Assembly (NCBI GenBank): GCA_030248065.1
Contig: JASAMV010002290.1
Location: 1 to 64,000, forward strand
Length of the DNA: 64,000 nt
DNA from: Rhynchonema sp. JSB1_4
Lineage: Eukaryota > Nematoda > Chromadorea > Monhysterida > Xyalidae
Direction: 5' to 3'
Shown: in pieces, positions 23,490-34,902 of the stretch
How positions within the stretch are numbered: position 1 is the first letter of the stretch
Layout of the letters: every line of letters begins with the position of its first letter
Notes under the pieces: generated by a model
The model's input: only the letters and a program-made list of their open reading frames with translations
Databases searched by the model: none
Told to the model about the DNA's origin: nothing
Translations under genes and position numbers: made by a program

Positions 23490-26384
23490 ATGAGCAAACG
23501 CAAATGTGCCCAACCAATGCGTGTCCCGATCGATTCACCGACCAAACAAGCCATTAGTCCATCTCAGATTGCAGCCCTGATGACAAACAGTCGTACGGCA
23601 CCCAGTCAGGTATACGGTAGTTGGTGGGAAGTTCATGATAGTGAGCGAAGGGTGACAAGACGGTTTCCGCTCAGGTCGCGTGAGTAATTGTTGCACTGCC
23701 TCGTGAAACATCTGCGGCTCATATGTATTTTTGGATTTAAAGTGAGCATATTTTCGCAAAATGCACGATTATATAAGTTTTTTGAAATACAAAAAGTGAT
23801 CATGTCACAAATTATTCCGCGACTTTTCAGGCCCGGAGGTTCAGGCGCGATCTTTCTAGGTCCAGTTTTTCAGGTCCGGCCGATTCAGGCCCAGCATATT
23901 TTACCCAATTATAGGCTTAGGCTTAGGCTCAACCCGGGCCTGAACCTGTGCCCCAGGACTGAACCGTCGCACAATAGTCACAAATCCTTTGCAGCTCGAG
24001 CTTGACGCTGCGACATTCCTGGTCTTTTCGGCCCCCGAGGGTGCGGTCGCCAAAGAATCAAGTTCCGGTTCTCCGTCCGGCACCACCATGGCACCATCGA
24101 GTTCCAGTTCCTGTTCCACAATATCGCCGACTGCAAGTTCCAGTTCCAAGACCGCCGAGTCTCATGTGGTTGCGCAAACAGCGAAAGGCAAACGCCGGGT
24201 GCAGTGCGGTCGATGTTTGAAATGGTTCTGTGACAAGGGCGCACTGAAGATTCACGTGGGCGCCGTGCATTTGAAGGAAAAGCATTATTGCACGGTGGGT
24301 GATTTTTTAGACCTTTTCATTTACATATATGTTGTTTTGTTGTTGTTTCTCGTAGATCCGTGAATCAATCAATTTCTTGTTATCACCATACATATACAAA
24401 CGATGAGCGAAACATTTTTATGCATGATTTATACCAATGCGTGTGAAAGCTTCAAACATTCAAAACTGTTGCGCTGATCGTGTAAATGAAGACTGCGGCT
24501 TCGGGAATCAACCCGTCGTGGGCGGCACTCGGAAGCAGGGTTGTTTCAAATAAGTTGTTAATAAAATTTTTTTTAAAAAAGCTCGTTAATTAAAAGAATT
24601 TTTTCCAACCCTGCTCGGAAGTCTAAAGTATTGTGCGAGGGTTCAGTCCCGGGGCACAGGCTCAATCCCGCCCATTCAGGCCCGGCCGATTCAGGCCCGG
24701 CTGGAGCCTGTAAGCCTATAAATAGGTCAAATATGCTAAGCCTGAATCGGCCGGTCTTGAAAAACTGGGCCTGAAAAGGTCGGACCTGAATTCCTGGCAC
24801 TGAAAGGTCGCGGAATGAGTCTAAAGTGCGCAAAGTAAACAAATCTGGCACCAACAAATCTCTCAAACATTGTGTTCAAAACTTTCGCATGACCAAGTCA
24901 GGTCCGCCCCGATCATGTAGTTTCATACCAGCCTTTCTCTACAGAGTCACCGTTTCCGAGTGAAACATCACCGATCTAAATCCTAATTAATTTTCACAGA
25001 TCCCCGGTTGCACCGCATTCTTCTCATCGCGCCGCAGTCGCAATCGACATTCAGCCAATCAGAACCCAAAGCTACATTCGAGCACAGCGTCGGCCAGACA
25101 CGAGCACAAAAATGGCGCCAATGACAGTAATCTGGCCGATACACCCGACCCGGCTGAGCTCGATGCCATCATTGCACAATGTGAGTGCGCCTGCCTTGAT
25201 AGATCAGTGAATATTTGATTCAGAAACCGTCTATATCTAGGTCTTTGCTGCTGGTATCGTGCTGTTGTCGGATATGAGTATACCATGTTATCGTTAAAGC
25301 GACCAAACGTTGACCCAAAACGTGCCGTGAATATATTTTTTGTTCATATAAAGACATTCGTGTTTGTAAGCACATCAATATACAAAGATCTTCTAGCGAC
25401 AATGACGGTGTAAACGTTCAAATATCTATAATATCTCACTGTCAATAAAGGCACCTTCAACATAACACTGAAACATCAGCCATTCCAACGTTTTCAGCGA
25501 GTCTCAGTCCGCATTCCACTTCCTCCTCGGTCAGCATTGGCGGTGGCGCTGCTGGCGCGTCACGAAAACGCAAATCGGGTCGACCCGTCAAACTCAATTC
25601 GACGACCATCAAAGTCGCCGATCTGCCATCTGCCCCGACCACCGTGATGACGTCATCGAGTCCCGTCAATGACAGTGACCAGCCACTCGACTTGTCGGGT
25701 GTGAAACATCAACGATACCAGGCTGAAGGCCTGATCGACTCCAAATTGCGGTCGCCGGCGAAAAAGATCTCCGTTGGCGCAGGCGCCACTGCTGTTGAGC
25801 AGAAAGGGATGTTCCAGAGGTGCGTTTGAATTTCGTGAATGCCATCGCAGATTTGAAGTATAAAAGACTAATTTTCATTTGGCAGACTTATGTAGAGTGA
25901 ACTGAGACAATTTTGATCAGGCAGGCTACAATGGAGGTAGGAAACAAATTTTGGAATACTGGTTGTCCACAAATCTCAACCTTCACCAATACTGTTATCA
26001 TGCCCATAGATAAAAAAAGCGGCTCAGTGACTGCAGGGCAATAACCAAACTTACAATTTCCATTCCAGCCCGGTCAATCTAACATCGCAACAACAACAAC
26101 TGGCTCAGCTGATGGCCGCCCAACTGCTGAGAGGCGCGAGCAACGGACTTCTTCCTCCACTGTTCAACGGTGGAGGAGTGACGCCGTCGTGGAATGCAAT
26201 GATGGCGAGATTGATCGATCAACCACAAATGGTCAACAACAACAACAATAATAACAACAGCCAGAACCATATCGGACCTGACGCTAACGGCAACAACAGA
26301 GGCAAACCAGCTCGCCAGGTGCAGATGCCCACAGCCCTCAACCCGAATAGTGTGCTTTCTGCTCTATCGTATTTTGTGAAATGA
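23490..26384 (+). CDS. bnc/disco: disconnected/basonuclin-family C2H2 zinc-finger transcription factor, 5 exons in window
   Basis: Exons 23490-23651, 23995-24294, 25000-25180, 25498-25819 and 26069-26384 join in frame to 426 residues. Finger 1 is C125-C128-H141-H146 within [19 protein letters not shown]; finger 2 is C153-C158-H171-H180 with [19 protein letters not shown]. This near-invariant pair defines disco (insects) and basonuclin (vertebrates, nematode bnc-1). A Ser-rich linker precedes the fingers, an RKRKSGRP basic patch follows, and PLDLS (about 277-281) is a classical CtBP-corepressor motif. The C-terminal exon is Q- and N-rich and ends [11 protein letters not shown]. Exon 1 may extend upstream (its frame is open back to an acceptor near 23442), so the true N-terminus could lie across the 12-kb region. 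A MITE sits 18 bp before the exon-2 acceptor. Expected role: nuclear DNA-binding regulator of cell fate. Confidence 0.85.
23812..23976. mobile_element. MITE with 8-bp target duplication (GTCACAAA), copy 1
   Basis: The ends TTATTCCGCGACTTTTCAG and (complement) TATTGTGCGACGGTTCAG are imperfect inverted repeats. They are flanked exactly by GTCACAAA at 23804-23811 and 23977-23984. The interior is built of short TTCAGGCCCG-type units and a TTAGGC doublet. It lies in intron 1 of the disco/basonuclin gene, ending 18 bp before exon 2. An 8-bp duplication is typical of the hAT superfamily. Confidence 0.8.
24536..24613. mobile_element. 78-bp hAT-type MITE
   Basis: It begins CAGGGTTG and ends CCAACCCTG, flanked by a perfect 8-bp duplication CTCGGAAG (24528-24535 and 24614-24621). 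The interior is A/T runs. Ends and duplication length are those of hAT transposons. It lies in intron 2 of the disco/basonuclin gene. Confidence 0.85.
24629..24818. mobile_element. MITE with 8-bp target duplication (GTCTAAAG), copy 2
   Basis: Inverted relative to the copy at 23812-23976. It starts TATTGTGCGAGGGTTCAG and ends with the complement of TCATTCCGCGACCTTTCAG. It is flanked by GTCTAAAG at 24621-24628 and 24819-24826. It sits directly against the 78-bp hAT MITE, so that the two target duplications share one base. Confidence 0.8.
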
Positions 26385-26643
26385 AATTTCGTGTGTTTTT
26401 ACTTTATAATCCAGTCAATCTCCGACTTGTATACCAAAATCCAGTTCAGTATTACCGTGTACATAACAAAGTTGATTGTATTTTCTGCTAAACCATTTTA
26501 ATTTTGGTTTTTTGTGAATTGTTTTCTTGTTTCGCTTCGGATTAACCATAATACATTTTATTTAGCGGGCCATCCGATCTGTTTTTATCAACTCGCGACT
26601 AGTATATTTGTCACACTTCACAGAGACATTGAGATTATACGTG

Positions 26644-26821
26644 TACAGTGCATAATAATTATAGTTTTCGCGATGTTATTTTTCGAAATGTATTTATTAT
26701 AACTTTATAGACTAAATTAAAAGGACGTTTTAACGAACTGTACTTTAAACTGTCAGTCGCAACTTGTTACAGTGTCATTCATGAGCCTCCGCTCAGTCCA
26801 CTATAACAAGGCGGGACTGTA
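26644..26821. mobile_element. TA-type MITE, about 178 bp (left arm)
   Basis: The left end reads TACAGTGCATAATAATTATA followed by GT. The right end, complemented, reads TACAGTCCCGCCTTGTTATA followed by GTGG. TA lies at both ends. Its mirror copy is in the right arm near 63.6 kb. Confidence 0.4.
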
Positions 26822-28060
26822 CATCCATTTATGGTGGTCACATGCTCGCAACCATGTTTTGCATCTTTTCACAGGCGGAGTGGAGTGTACTCACTTACTC
26901 CCTATGAAACGGTTGTGCCCCATGAGCGGATACCGGAGCGATGCCAGCCTAAGAAAATTAGGGTAGGACAAATTTAACGAAATGCAATAATTTTTGAAGT
27001 CTGAACATTGCTCTGTGGTCAGCTCACCCTTTTCCGGCCTTGGGAAGTTCAAAACTCAAACTAGAATGTGCCGCGCTTCTTGTCTTGCCTGTGTGTGTAT
27101 TTGCGATTGTGTTTTCTTCAAACGCGACTCTTGCCACTGTGTATAGCGAAATTAAACATTTTTTCTCGAAAAATATTCTGCTTGATTTCCCAGTCAGTCA
27201 ACCTCTTGTGCCTCGTAGATTTGCGTTTTATCACAGTTTTGTTTCGAAATTGTCGTTTACTCCATTTTATTCGATTGTGTCTGTGTTTTTTTGGTTGTCG
27301 CTCGTCACTATAAAGGTGGTGCACTTTGAAGCATTCAAATTTCAATGTTGGAAATTATCAGAAAAATTATGTATTTCAAACTGAACCATGTTGTTGTGCC
27401 AAATATTTCACAAAATATTTTCAAAAATGATCGACTTCTTTTTGTGCTTCATTCTCTTAGGCTCACCAAACATAATTACTGTCGCATATTTTATTTACTT
27501 TACAAACATTATTTCGCTTCAATGCTAAATCAAATTACGGTATATTTATCAAACAACTATTCTTAGGAATTTAATGAACATTTTGTAGAACTTGTGCAAG
27601 AATAAAATGTGCATGAGATCGACGTTGTGTCAGAGCGTATTTTTGCATAGAAAGTGTGCGTGCATTTCCTTCAATAAGAGTACTTTTTGCAGGTACGTAT
27701 GTAACTTACCGAGATTTTTGACGAATGCGATAAGAATAATATCAAGATATGTACATCTCTTGGCACCTAGTGGCTGTTCAACTAAATGACGTTGAACAGA
27801 GCTCAAAAACCACAGAACAATATTGCGAATTTCACCTTTTGAACAGGGAAGTTTCATGTGCCCCGCCAAGACCACATTGCACCACACTGCAAAAATACAT
27901 AAAACTTTTCGAGAGGTCAATCGTGTATGTGGATCACAGTGATCCCATTTTCAAGTCGGAATGATGCATTGATTCGACCACAATTGATGCAGAAGCAGGC
28001 GACGAGTTTTTCCTCGCGAGATTTTCTGATATACCGCAACGGTTCCTGAAACTCCTGGCA

Positions 28061-28282
28061 TAGTCCATCCATCAGCTCATGATACTTTTTCTCAGCTGAA
28101 ACGCTTGACAGAATCCAGAGCTGTTCCGGTTCTGGTTGGCTTACGAATTAAATCGGTTTTTATTTTCGCGCCGTTTTGCGCCGTTGCGCCGTTTTCTCTG
28201 ACATTGCCTTGCGGAGGAACAATTTTTCACAACGGAAATTGAACCTCCCAACCAGAAGTGTCATGAGCTGATGGACGGACTA
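28061..28282. mobile_element. MITE with TAGTCCATCCATCAG ends (left arm)
   Basis: The left end TAGTCCATCCATCAGCTCAT pairs with the right end, whose complement is TAGTCCGTCCATCAGCTCAT. TA at each end suggests a TA target. About 222 bp, non-coding. The orthologous copy lies at 61238-61459 in the right arm, so the insertion predates the divergence of the arms. Confidence 0.6.
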
Positions 28283-29357
28283 CGTTGTCGACTACTCACG
28301 TGCTGTAATTATGTAAAAGTGAAAGTTACCGAATGATTAAAATCCGCATCAGCCACAACTTTGCCTTCACAATGCGTATACATACGCGTGTTGCGGTTCG
28401 CGGATGCATTAATGTGCGCAATGTTCTTGGTCTGCAACCCGCGTTTTGTATTGGTGCACAAAGCAAATGCACGTGGAACGGATCGCCGATTCACTGAAAC
28501 CAGCTCCACGCTTGCATTGTTAGAATTGCTGCGACCCGCATGAATTTGGGCAAACCTCTACCTTAGGACTCAGTTTCGTCTTTGATTTGCATTAACCTTA
28601 GGGTTGCCGTGTGCAAACTTCCAAACTATACAGTAACGAGAGCAAGGCGAGACGAAAAGACGCCGTAAGCACAACGATGGCAGCATTTTTTGCGAGTCAC
28701 CGGGTTAAAAAAAGAGTCATTATCTTCGAATTGTTTTTCTGGCTATTTTGTTGCGTGTTTATGGCACTGCGCTTAAAACGGCCATCATTTTGCCGCACAA
28801 AATGCCCCCCCGGTCGGGCTCACCAGTTTATCATATTTTGCGTGTTATTTTTCACCGTCCTTCTTAGCTGTTTGACGAAACATAGCAAGTGGCGTGCGAG
28901 TGCGTTCCGGAAACAACTTGATGATATGACTTCAAAAGTGTACCATGACTCGGAAGTCCAACAACAGTGTGTTACCTGGGTACACTTACATACATAGCTA
29001 AATACCTATGACAGTATCGCTATATTATCGCTTAACTTGAAAGCAAATCGCGCCGATGTAAATTATTGAGGCTGGACGATACATGACATATACATACCTA
29101 GGTATGTGCATATTTGGGTCTATAAAATTATCTTTGGCGGCATTCCATAATTTTGTTCTAAATGATATGACCTCTAAGCACCTTAAGGTGCTGTGTCAAT
29201 CAATACATATAACATCAACAAAACCCACACATCGGTCATGCAACCAAGGCGAAATTCTTGATCACGCGTGCAACTTTTGATCCGCTCCAACTTGAGTCAA
29301 ACCAACACAACCTGCTACTACTGCATGGCGTCGCATTGCCGATAGCAAAGCGGAACA

Positions 29358-31155
29358 ATGGGTCATTCTCAGAGCAAAAAAGTGAGTCCACTTAAAATCG
29401 AGATGCACAAAAGTTTCATTGAACAATCGACTGATAGACCTAGAAGAGATCGCTAGAGAAAGCTTTTCAGAAGCAACAAGCACCCGACTTTTCGTTGCTC
29501 GAAGCGATCGACAACGACGAATCAATCGAGAAAATCAAGGATCTGATCAAGAAAGGCGCCGATGTGAATGCGCAAGACGATCTCGGCTGGACTCCACTGA
29601 TGTATTCGATCTTGTACCATCGGAACGATATTGTCAACGAATTGCTGACTCAAAAGGACAAACTCAATTTGGAACAACGCAATCATGAAGGCGACACTGC
29701 GCTTCTATTGGCCGCAGCGCACACAAATGTGGTCGGGGTCTACAAATTATGGGCGAGTGGAGCTAATGTGAACGCGACCAACACGCGCACCGGGCAAACA
29801 CCGTTGATGCACAGCGTGGTGCATCACAGACACGACGTTATGGATGTGTTGTTGAGGCGGACAAGAGGGGATGATGCCCTCATGTTGGACGCAAGGGACA
29901 AACGCAAGCGGACGGCCTTGCACCACGCGGCCATCAATGACAATTGGACAGCCGCTGAAAAGTTATTGGAGGAGGAAAACTGGGTGCTCGAAAATGGCAA
30001 ATGGCGTATCATACCACTGGTGGACGTGAATGCAGCGGACATTGAGGGGTACACGCCATTGCATCGTGTTGTGAAGGAGGGGCTGAATGCGTTTGTGCAA
30101 CATCTGATTGAAAAGGGATGTGATGTGGATCGAACGAACAAGTATGGGGTGAGAGAACATTATTTTTGTTGCATGATTGTTGCTTGATAAGCTACAATGT
30201 TGTGGCCGATCGGTATTATCAAAACTTGAAACCACGTCAACATTATAGACAAAAGCAAACGCAAATTTTGTTTTGAACTAAATACGCTCCGGAATTTCGC
30301 GAAGTTGAGGCACTAATTTCCACCCCCGCCGCAAAAATTGCCACTGGAACAACTTCAAGCTAATCGAGATTCAAGCTCTCTTTCCATATCAAGATACATA
30401 CTGTACAAACAACATTTCCCAAAGGCCTTGCCGTTCTCTTGCCGTAGTCGTAGTCATGGCGCTTGCCTCCAAAGTTCATACGACGGCACAGATATAAACC
30501 AGGTATTATCAAAACTTGAAACCACGTCAACATTATAGACAAAAGCAAACGCAAATTTTGTTTTGAACTAAATACGCCCCGGAATTTCGCGAAGTTGAGG
30601 CACTAATTTCCACCCCCGCCGCAAAAATTGCTACTGGAACAACTTCAAGCTAATCGAGATTCAAGCTCTCTTTCCATATCAAGATACATACTGTACAAAC
30701 AAAATTTCCCAAAGGCCTTGCCGTTGTCTTGCCGTGGTCGTGGTCATGGCGCTTGCCTCCAAAGTTCATACGACGGCACAGATATAAACCAAACGTTTAT
30801 CGCACAGGAGACTGCCCTGCACCTGGCGTGCATGCGACCGGTACCCAACGAACAAATTGTCAACGCGCTGCTGAATGCCAAGGCCGATCTGTCGATACAA
30901 GACCATCACGGAATGACGCCAATCATGTGGACGTGCTACTTTGGCAACGATCGCGACCTGGCCCTGTTCAAACACACCTCTCCCTTGACGTTCAAGCTGC
31001 TTTCCCTGAAAGACAGGGACGGTAACACGGCGCTGCACTGGGCTGAACGAATGCGTAAATTTGGAATGGCGTTGAATATTCTTGAATATGGTGCCGCTTT
31101 GAATGAGATAAAGAACAATCTTGGGAAAAAGCCGAGTGAAATGCGAATTGACTGA
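29358..31155 (+). CDS. ankyrin-repeat protein with N-myristoylation-type start, left-arm copy, 3 exons
   Basis: Exons 29358-29381, 29471-30148 and 30808-31155 join in phase 0 to about 349 residues. The 8-residue first exon MGHSQSKK has Gly2 and Ser6, the usual N-myristoylation context, which would put the protein on membranes; this is inference. The rest is a run of ankyrin repeats recognisable by DLGWTPLMYS, EGDTALLLAA, TGQTPLMHSV, KRTALHHAAI, EGYTPLHRVV, ETALHLACM, HGMTPIMWT and DGNTALHWAE. There is no catalytic domain, SOCS box or death domain. Ankyrin arrays bind protein partners, so the partner is unknown. Intron 2 contains a 289-bp tandem duplication absent from the right copy. The downstream neighbour on the same strand is the ephexin gene. 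Confidence 0.8.
30213..30790. repeat. 289-bp tandem duplication in ankyrin intron 2 (left arm only)
   Basis: The two units, 30213-30501 and 30502-30790, are nearly identical. They start GGTATTATCAAAACTTG and end CAGATATAAACCA. The right arm has one unit (about 58.80-59.08 kb). The duplication keeps a partly open frame upstream of exon 3, which makes a longer spurious open frame here. Confidence 0.85.
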
Positions 31156-34100
31156 GAGTCAAGTGCATGACTGCGCTCTATCATTTTACCCGGTGGACGA
31201 ATTGGCTCTCATTTTTTCTTTATCGGCTAATTTTATTTGTGATTTAACAATAATTAGGTGAATTATTCCTGAGAAGCTTTCTTATTTCGATGGTTGGAGA
31301 ATTGTGTCAATCTGTCCTTGTTTCTGAAAACTCAAAATTCGTAGAATTATGTAACTGTGAATGACCAAGTTGGCCATGACCAGCTAAATTTCAAGTTGGT
31401 CAGCTTGCTTACGTTGCAAACTGTGTGTTCGGCTATAATAACCATGATCATTGTATACTTCACTGAATTACCCATTGCAATTTGATCTTAAAAAAGGAAC
31501 CACCCGTCCGCAACACGGTCTGCTATAGTCACACCAACTTTCAAAAACACTGATGACATCTGTCGACTATATTAGAAGCTCCACGTCGGGAGTTAAAACT
31601 TTTGTTTTTCTGTCGTAAACGCCGGTGTCCCTGTATAGTTTTTTGGCCTTTGCGCGAAAATTTAGTGCTCCGTGACAAACGAGTATTATCTCCGTTTAGT
31701 TTGGGCTTGGGTGTTGACCAAGCCATAAACTTGGCGACTCATCAGTCGCGTATGCATTGTCGTTCAGGTTTTGTTTTTCGTAAAGTTCACCAGATGCTGG
31801 TGCTTGGGCTGCTCCCTGCCCATGGTGTGTTGTGCACGAGTTGTACTCTATATCTGACAGCTCGTAAAAGTTACCACTCCACACAGGTTTGGAATTACAT
31901 ACAAACAACGGCAGTCACTGGTCATTTGTGCCAGCTGTTTGCGGAAAATGTTTTAAACTTTTGTTTTCCAACCAAATCCGAATTTTGCCGTTGTTGATGT
32001 TTTTGTTTTCAAAAGTTCACAATTCAATCACAGTGATATGTAAAGTTGGTGCTGTTCACCAGCGGAACACTTGTTCAGCATTGGGTGGAATTCACAAAAT
32101 GATTGAGTGGAGTATTGAGTGGAATATCCAGTGGACTGTCCACTGTAGGTACATACGTATATTCCACTCAACTCGCCTCTCAAAGCAAAGAGCGAGAGAA
32201 AACAAAGTAAACGGGCAGCCCACAGCGTTGCACATCTCTGTCAACAGCCATGCAAAAGTGTCCGGACTTCATGAAACTGAACCCAATCAAAATGTCTGTC
32301 ATGAATGAGTAAACTCGGTAATCTAAGGCGGTTTCCTCAGGCAAATCTAGACATTTTGATCATTTTTTTCACGATCGCAATTCAAGGGAATGGTATAATG
32401 GCAGCGTGTGACCAACGGAACAACTAGCAGTAACCAGGATTAGCCGCAACAGACCACGGTCGAAAAAAATTGAGCATTTTTTGCGGGAAGAAAATGGTGT
32501 CTTCGACGAACTTCTTTGCCAATTACTATTGTGCATCACGTATTTAAGTCCAAAATTGACAGTGTGTTGTTTTTCCAGTTCATCGCTGTACGTTATCTTG
32601 AAATTGGGGGTGCTCCAGTTTACAAATGATAACACTGATTTCGGGCTGAGCAAACCACCCCAACTCAGTGTGTGCAGACGTGCGTGACATTATAATATAT
32701 GTAAGACATTGTTGTGTGAACACAAGGTCATTGCAGCTTGCATTATCGTGCATTTGGGGTGACTGCATACGCTTCAGCACCGTGTACATACACTGCGACA
32801 AGGCAGCCTTGGAGCTTGTGGGAGCCATAGCTAAGCGTGGCACCCAATCCAGAGCTGCTTTCTTGCTTGCAGTGCCAGGCAAGCTACCCACATGCCGCGG
32901 GTTCCAGCTTCTGACATGCAGTTGTGCTGTGCCCTTCTATCGATTTTTGATGTTCCGTGCAATTTGCTGTCCCCTGCTTTTTTGAGTGGTTTGGTTAGTC
33001 ATCGGTTTTTTTCTTCGACGTGTTTTTTAACCAATAAATCGTCTCTGCGCTTGACCACAGCTGCGAAGCTGTAGATTTCCTGTTCTTTTTGTATGAAGAT
33101 TGGATTATTGTGAGATAAAACCTGGGTGGTGGCAGCTGGTTTGTTGTCCGGTTTTGAGCAGCAAAATAATATTGACTGGCCACTGCTCATCATAACCTGT
33201 GTTTGTTACCTGTATTTTAGATCGGAAGCCTGTTCCTTTTTGTATTTGATCACCCCCAACGATACGGAGAAGGCTACTTGATGGGTAGATGCACTTGATT
33301 AATCATCGAGCGATATATGCGTAGCATTTTACTTGTTGGGTGCGCGGTGCGCATAAATGACAGAATAACGTTGTCCCCGAAAACTTTCTCGAATAAATCT
33401 CATCCTGTAAATATTATAGTAAGCATCCACTCCAGACTATGTACCTTGGATGCGTTATACACCCCGCCCGCACACTTCAACGCATTGTTTTGTGGTGCGT
33501 TTGCGGTGCACGCAAAAATATGAATGAATGCTGATTTTATAAAATATAAAGAGTGTGACGTTCATTTGTGGGTGTCTATTTTTGCCATCTAAATACATAC
33601 TTTGCGCATGCCTTTGTGACGAGAGATGGAATCCCATTATCATGCCCAAAAAATGGTGTCACACGTATACATCCGTAATAGCTGAAACATGACCCTGATC
33701 TTTCTATCTTATTCCGTGTTTATTCATTGACGGCGGTATAATTCGTTTTCGGTACGTTTGCGCTCCACAGAAATAAATCTGACATTTGTACTGCTGCATG
33801 CACGGTTTCCAATTTTCTGATAGGCTTTACTTAATCCGGTTCACAGTTGCGCGCCCAATTCCGCTATTCTAGTGCGTCATTTTGCATCCATATGTTTTTT
33901 CATCACCGTTCCATACCGTGCGTGACATGTAATTTCCAATCAAACACGTGAAAAATCAAACCGCAACACGGTGACATGTGACACGGCTTTGAAAAAATAG
34001 GGTGATTTGTTTTTGTGTATTTGTGATGTCGGCATGAAAAAGGTTCAAGAATGTTGTTTTTCAATGAAACCGTATGAAATTCTATCGTGATATTTTTCGA

Positions 34101-34902
34101 CGCTCTTCTTGCAACCGACACGGACGTTTTGACTGAAACGGGTTTTCAAAATTTTCTGCTCTCAAACAGCACGCGCTTGGTGTGAGAAAATGTTTGTTAA
34201 AAAAATTTCGATATTGTAACTGCTTCGTATTATTTGTTATGTCTAAAAGGTTGCTCTCAATTCCAATCAAATTAAACATTTAGCGCCGTTGTTTCATTTC
34301 CGATGTTCTTCAAAACAAAACCAGGTGATGTGTTTCATTTATTGTGTGTCTTTCGCACTGCTGAAAACAATTTTGTTCATGGAAATTTATATTTTCCGAC
34401 AATAATAGGGACATAATAATAACCATAAAATCCGACATAAACATTTTTATCCGCAATTTAGGTGTGCAAAGGGTCATATACAGACCAACTTTGGCCAGCG
34501 GTTTTGTTGTTGTTGATTTTTTGCGACCGCCGAGGTGACAAAAAATGTCATAAAATACACATAATCCGCACATCAGATGCCTTCAAATTCACATTTTGAC
34601 ACCTCGCGTTGCGGGACCGACAAAAATATTTATTTTGTTTATTTTTAGATACATATGCCGACCCGAGACGATACGACAGAGTGGCGCTTATCTATGGTGC
34701 TACACCAAGTGCACTATTACAGCACTTGCGTTTATTATACGGCATTATGAGGACGACGGAGTTATTATTATTACGATGATGACTACCTTTTGAAAAAGGA
34801 CCTTGAGAACACTGCCTGATCTTCACTTAAGCGACTACTGTGTAAAACCGCCATAGAAACTCGAATTGTACCAAAAATTATATACCACCTCATCCCAAAA
34901 AA
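31156..34902. other. left-arm intergenic region between ankyrin and ephexin genes
   Basis: No supported exon. It is homologous to the right arm as far as about 33800 (pairing with 55768). From there to about 34795 the two arms have different sequence: about 1 kb here against about 2.85 kb in the right arm. The ephexin promoter should lie in the last few hundred bases. Confidence 0.5.

Larger units (their letters stand above)
26385..29357. other. left-arm intergenic region between disco/basonuclin and ankyrin genes
   Basis: AT-rich, with no supported exon. It contains an ATTAAA at 26716 that could end the upstream transcript, a TA-type MITE (26644-26821) and a second MITE (28061-28282). Homology to the right arm starts about here (26398 pairs with the window end at 64000). 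Confidence 0.5.

Noticed and set aside
23890..23945. Tandem TTAGGC units as nematode-type telomere sequence
   Set aside because: Only about two and a half units, imperfect, and part of a MITE that has defined ends and target duplications elsewhere.
30628..30807. Extension of ankyrin exon 3 upstream (MLLEQLQANRD...)
   Set aside because: This is the open part of the intron duplication; the exon starts at the acceptor at 30807/30808, where phase 0 matches exon 2 and homology to ankyrin repeats begins.
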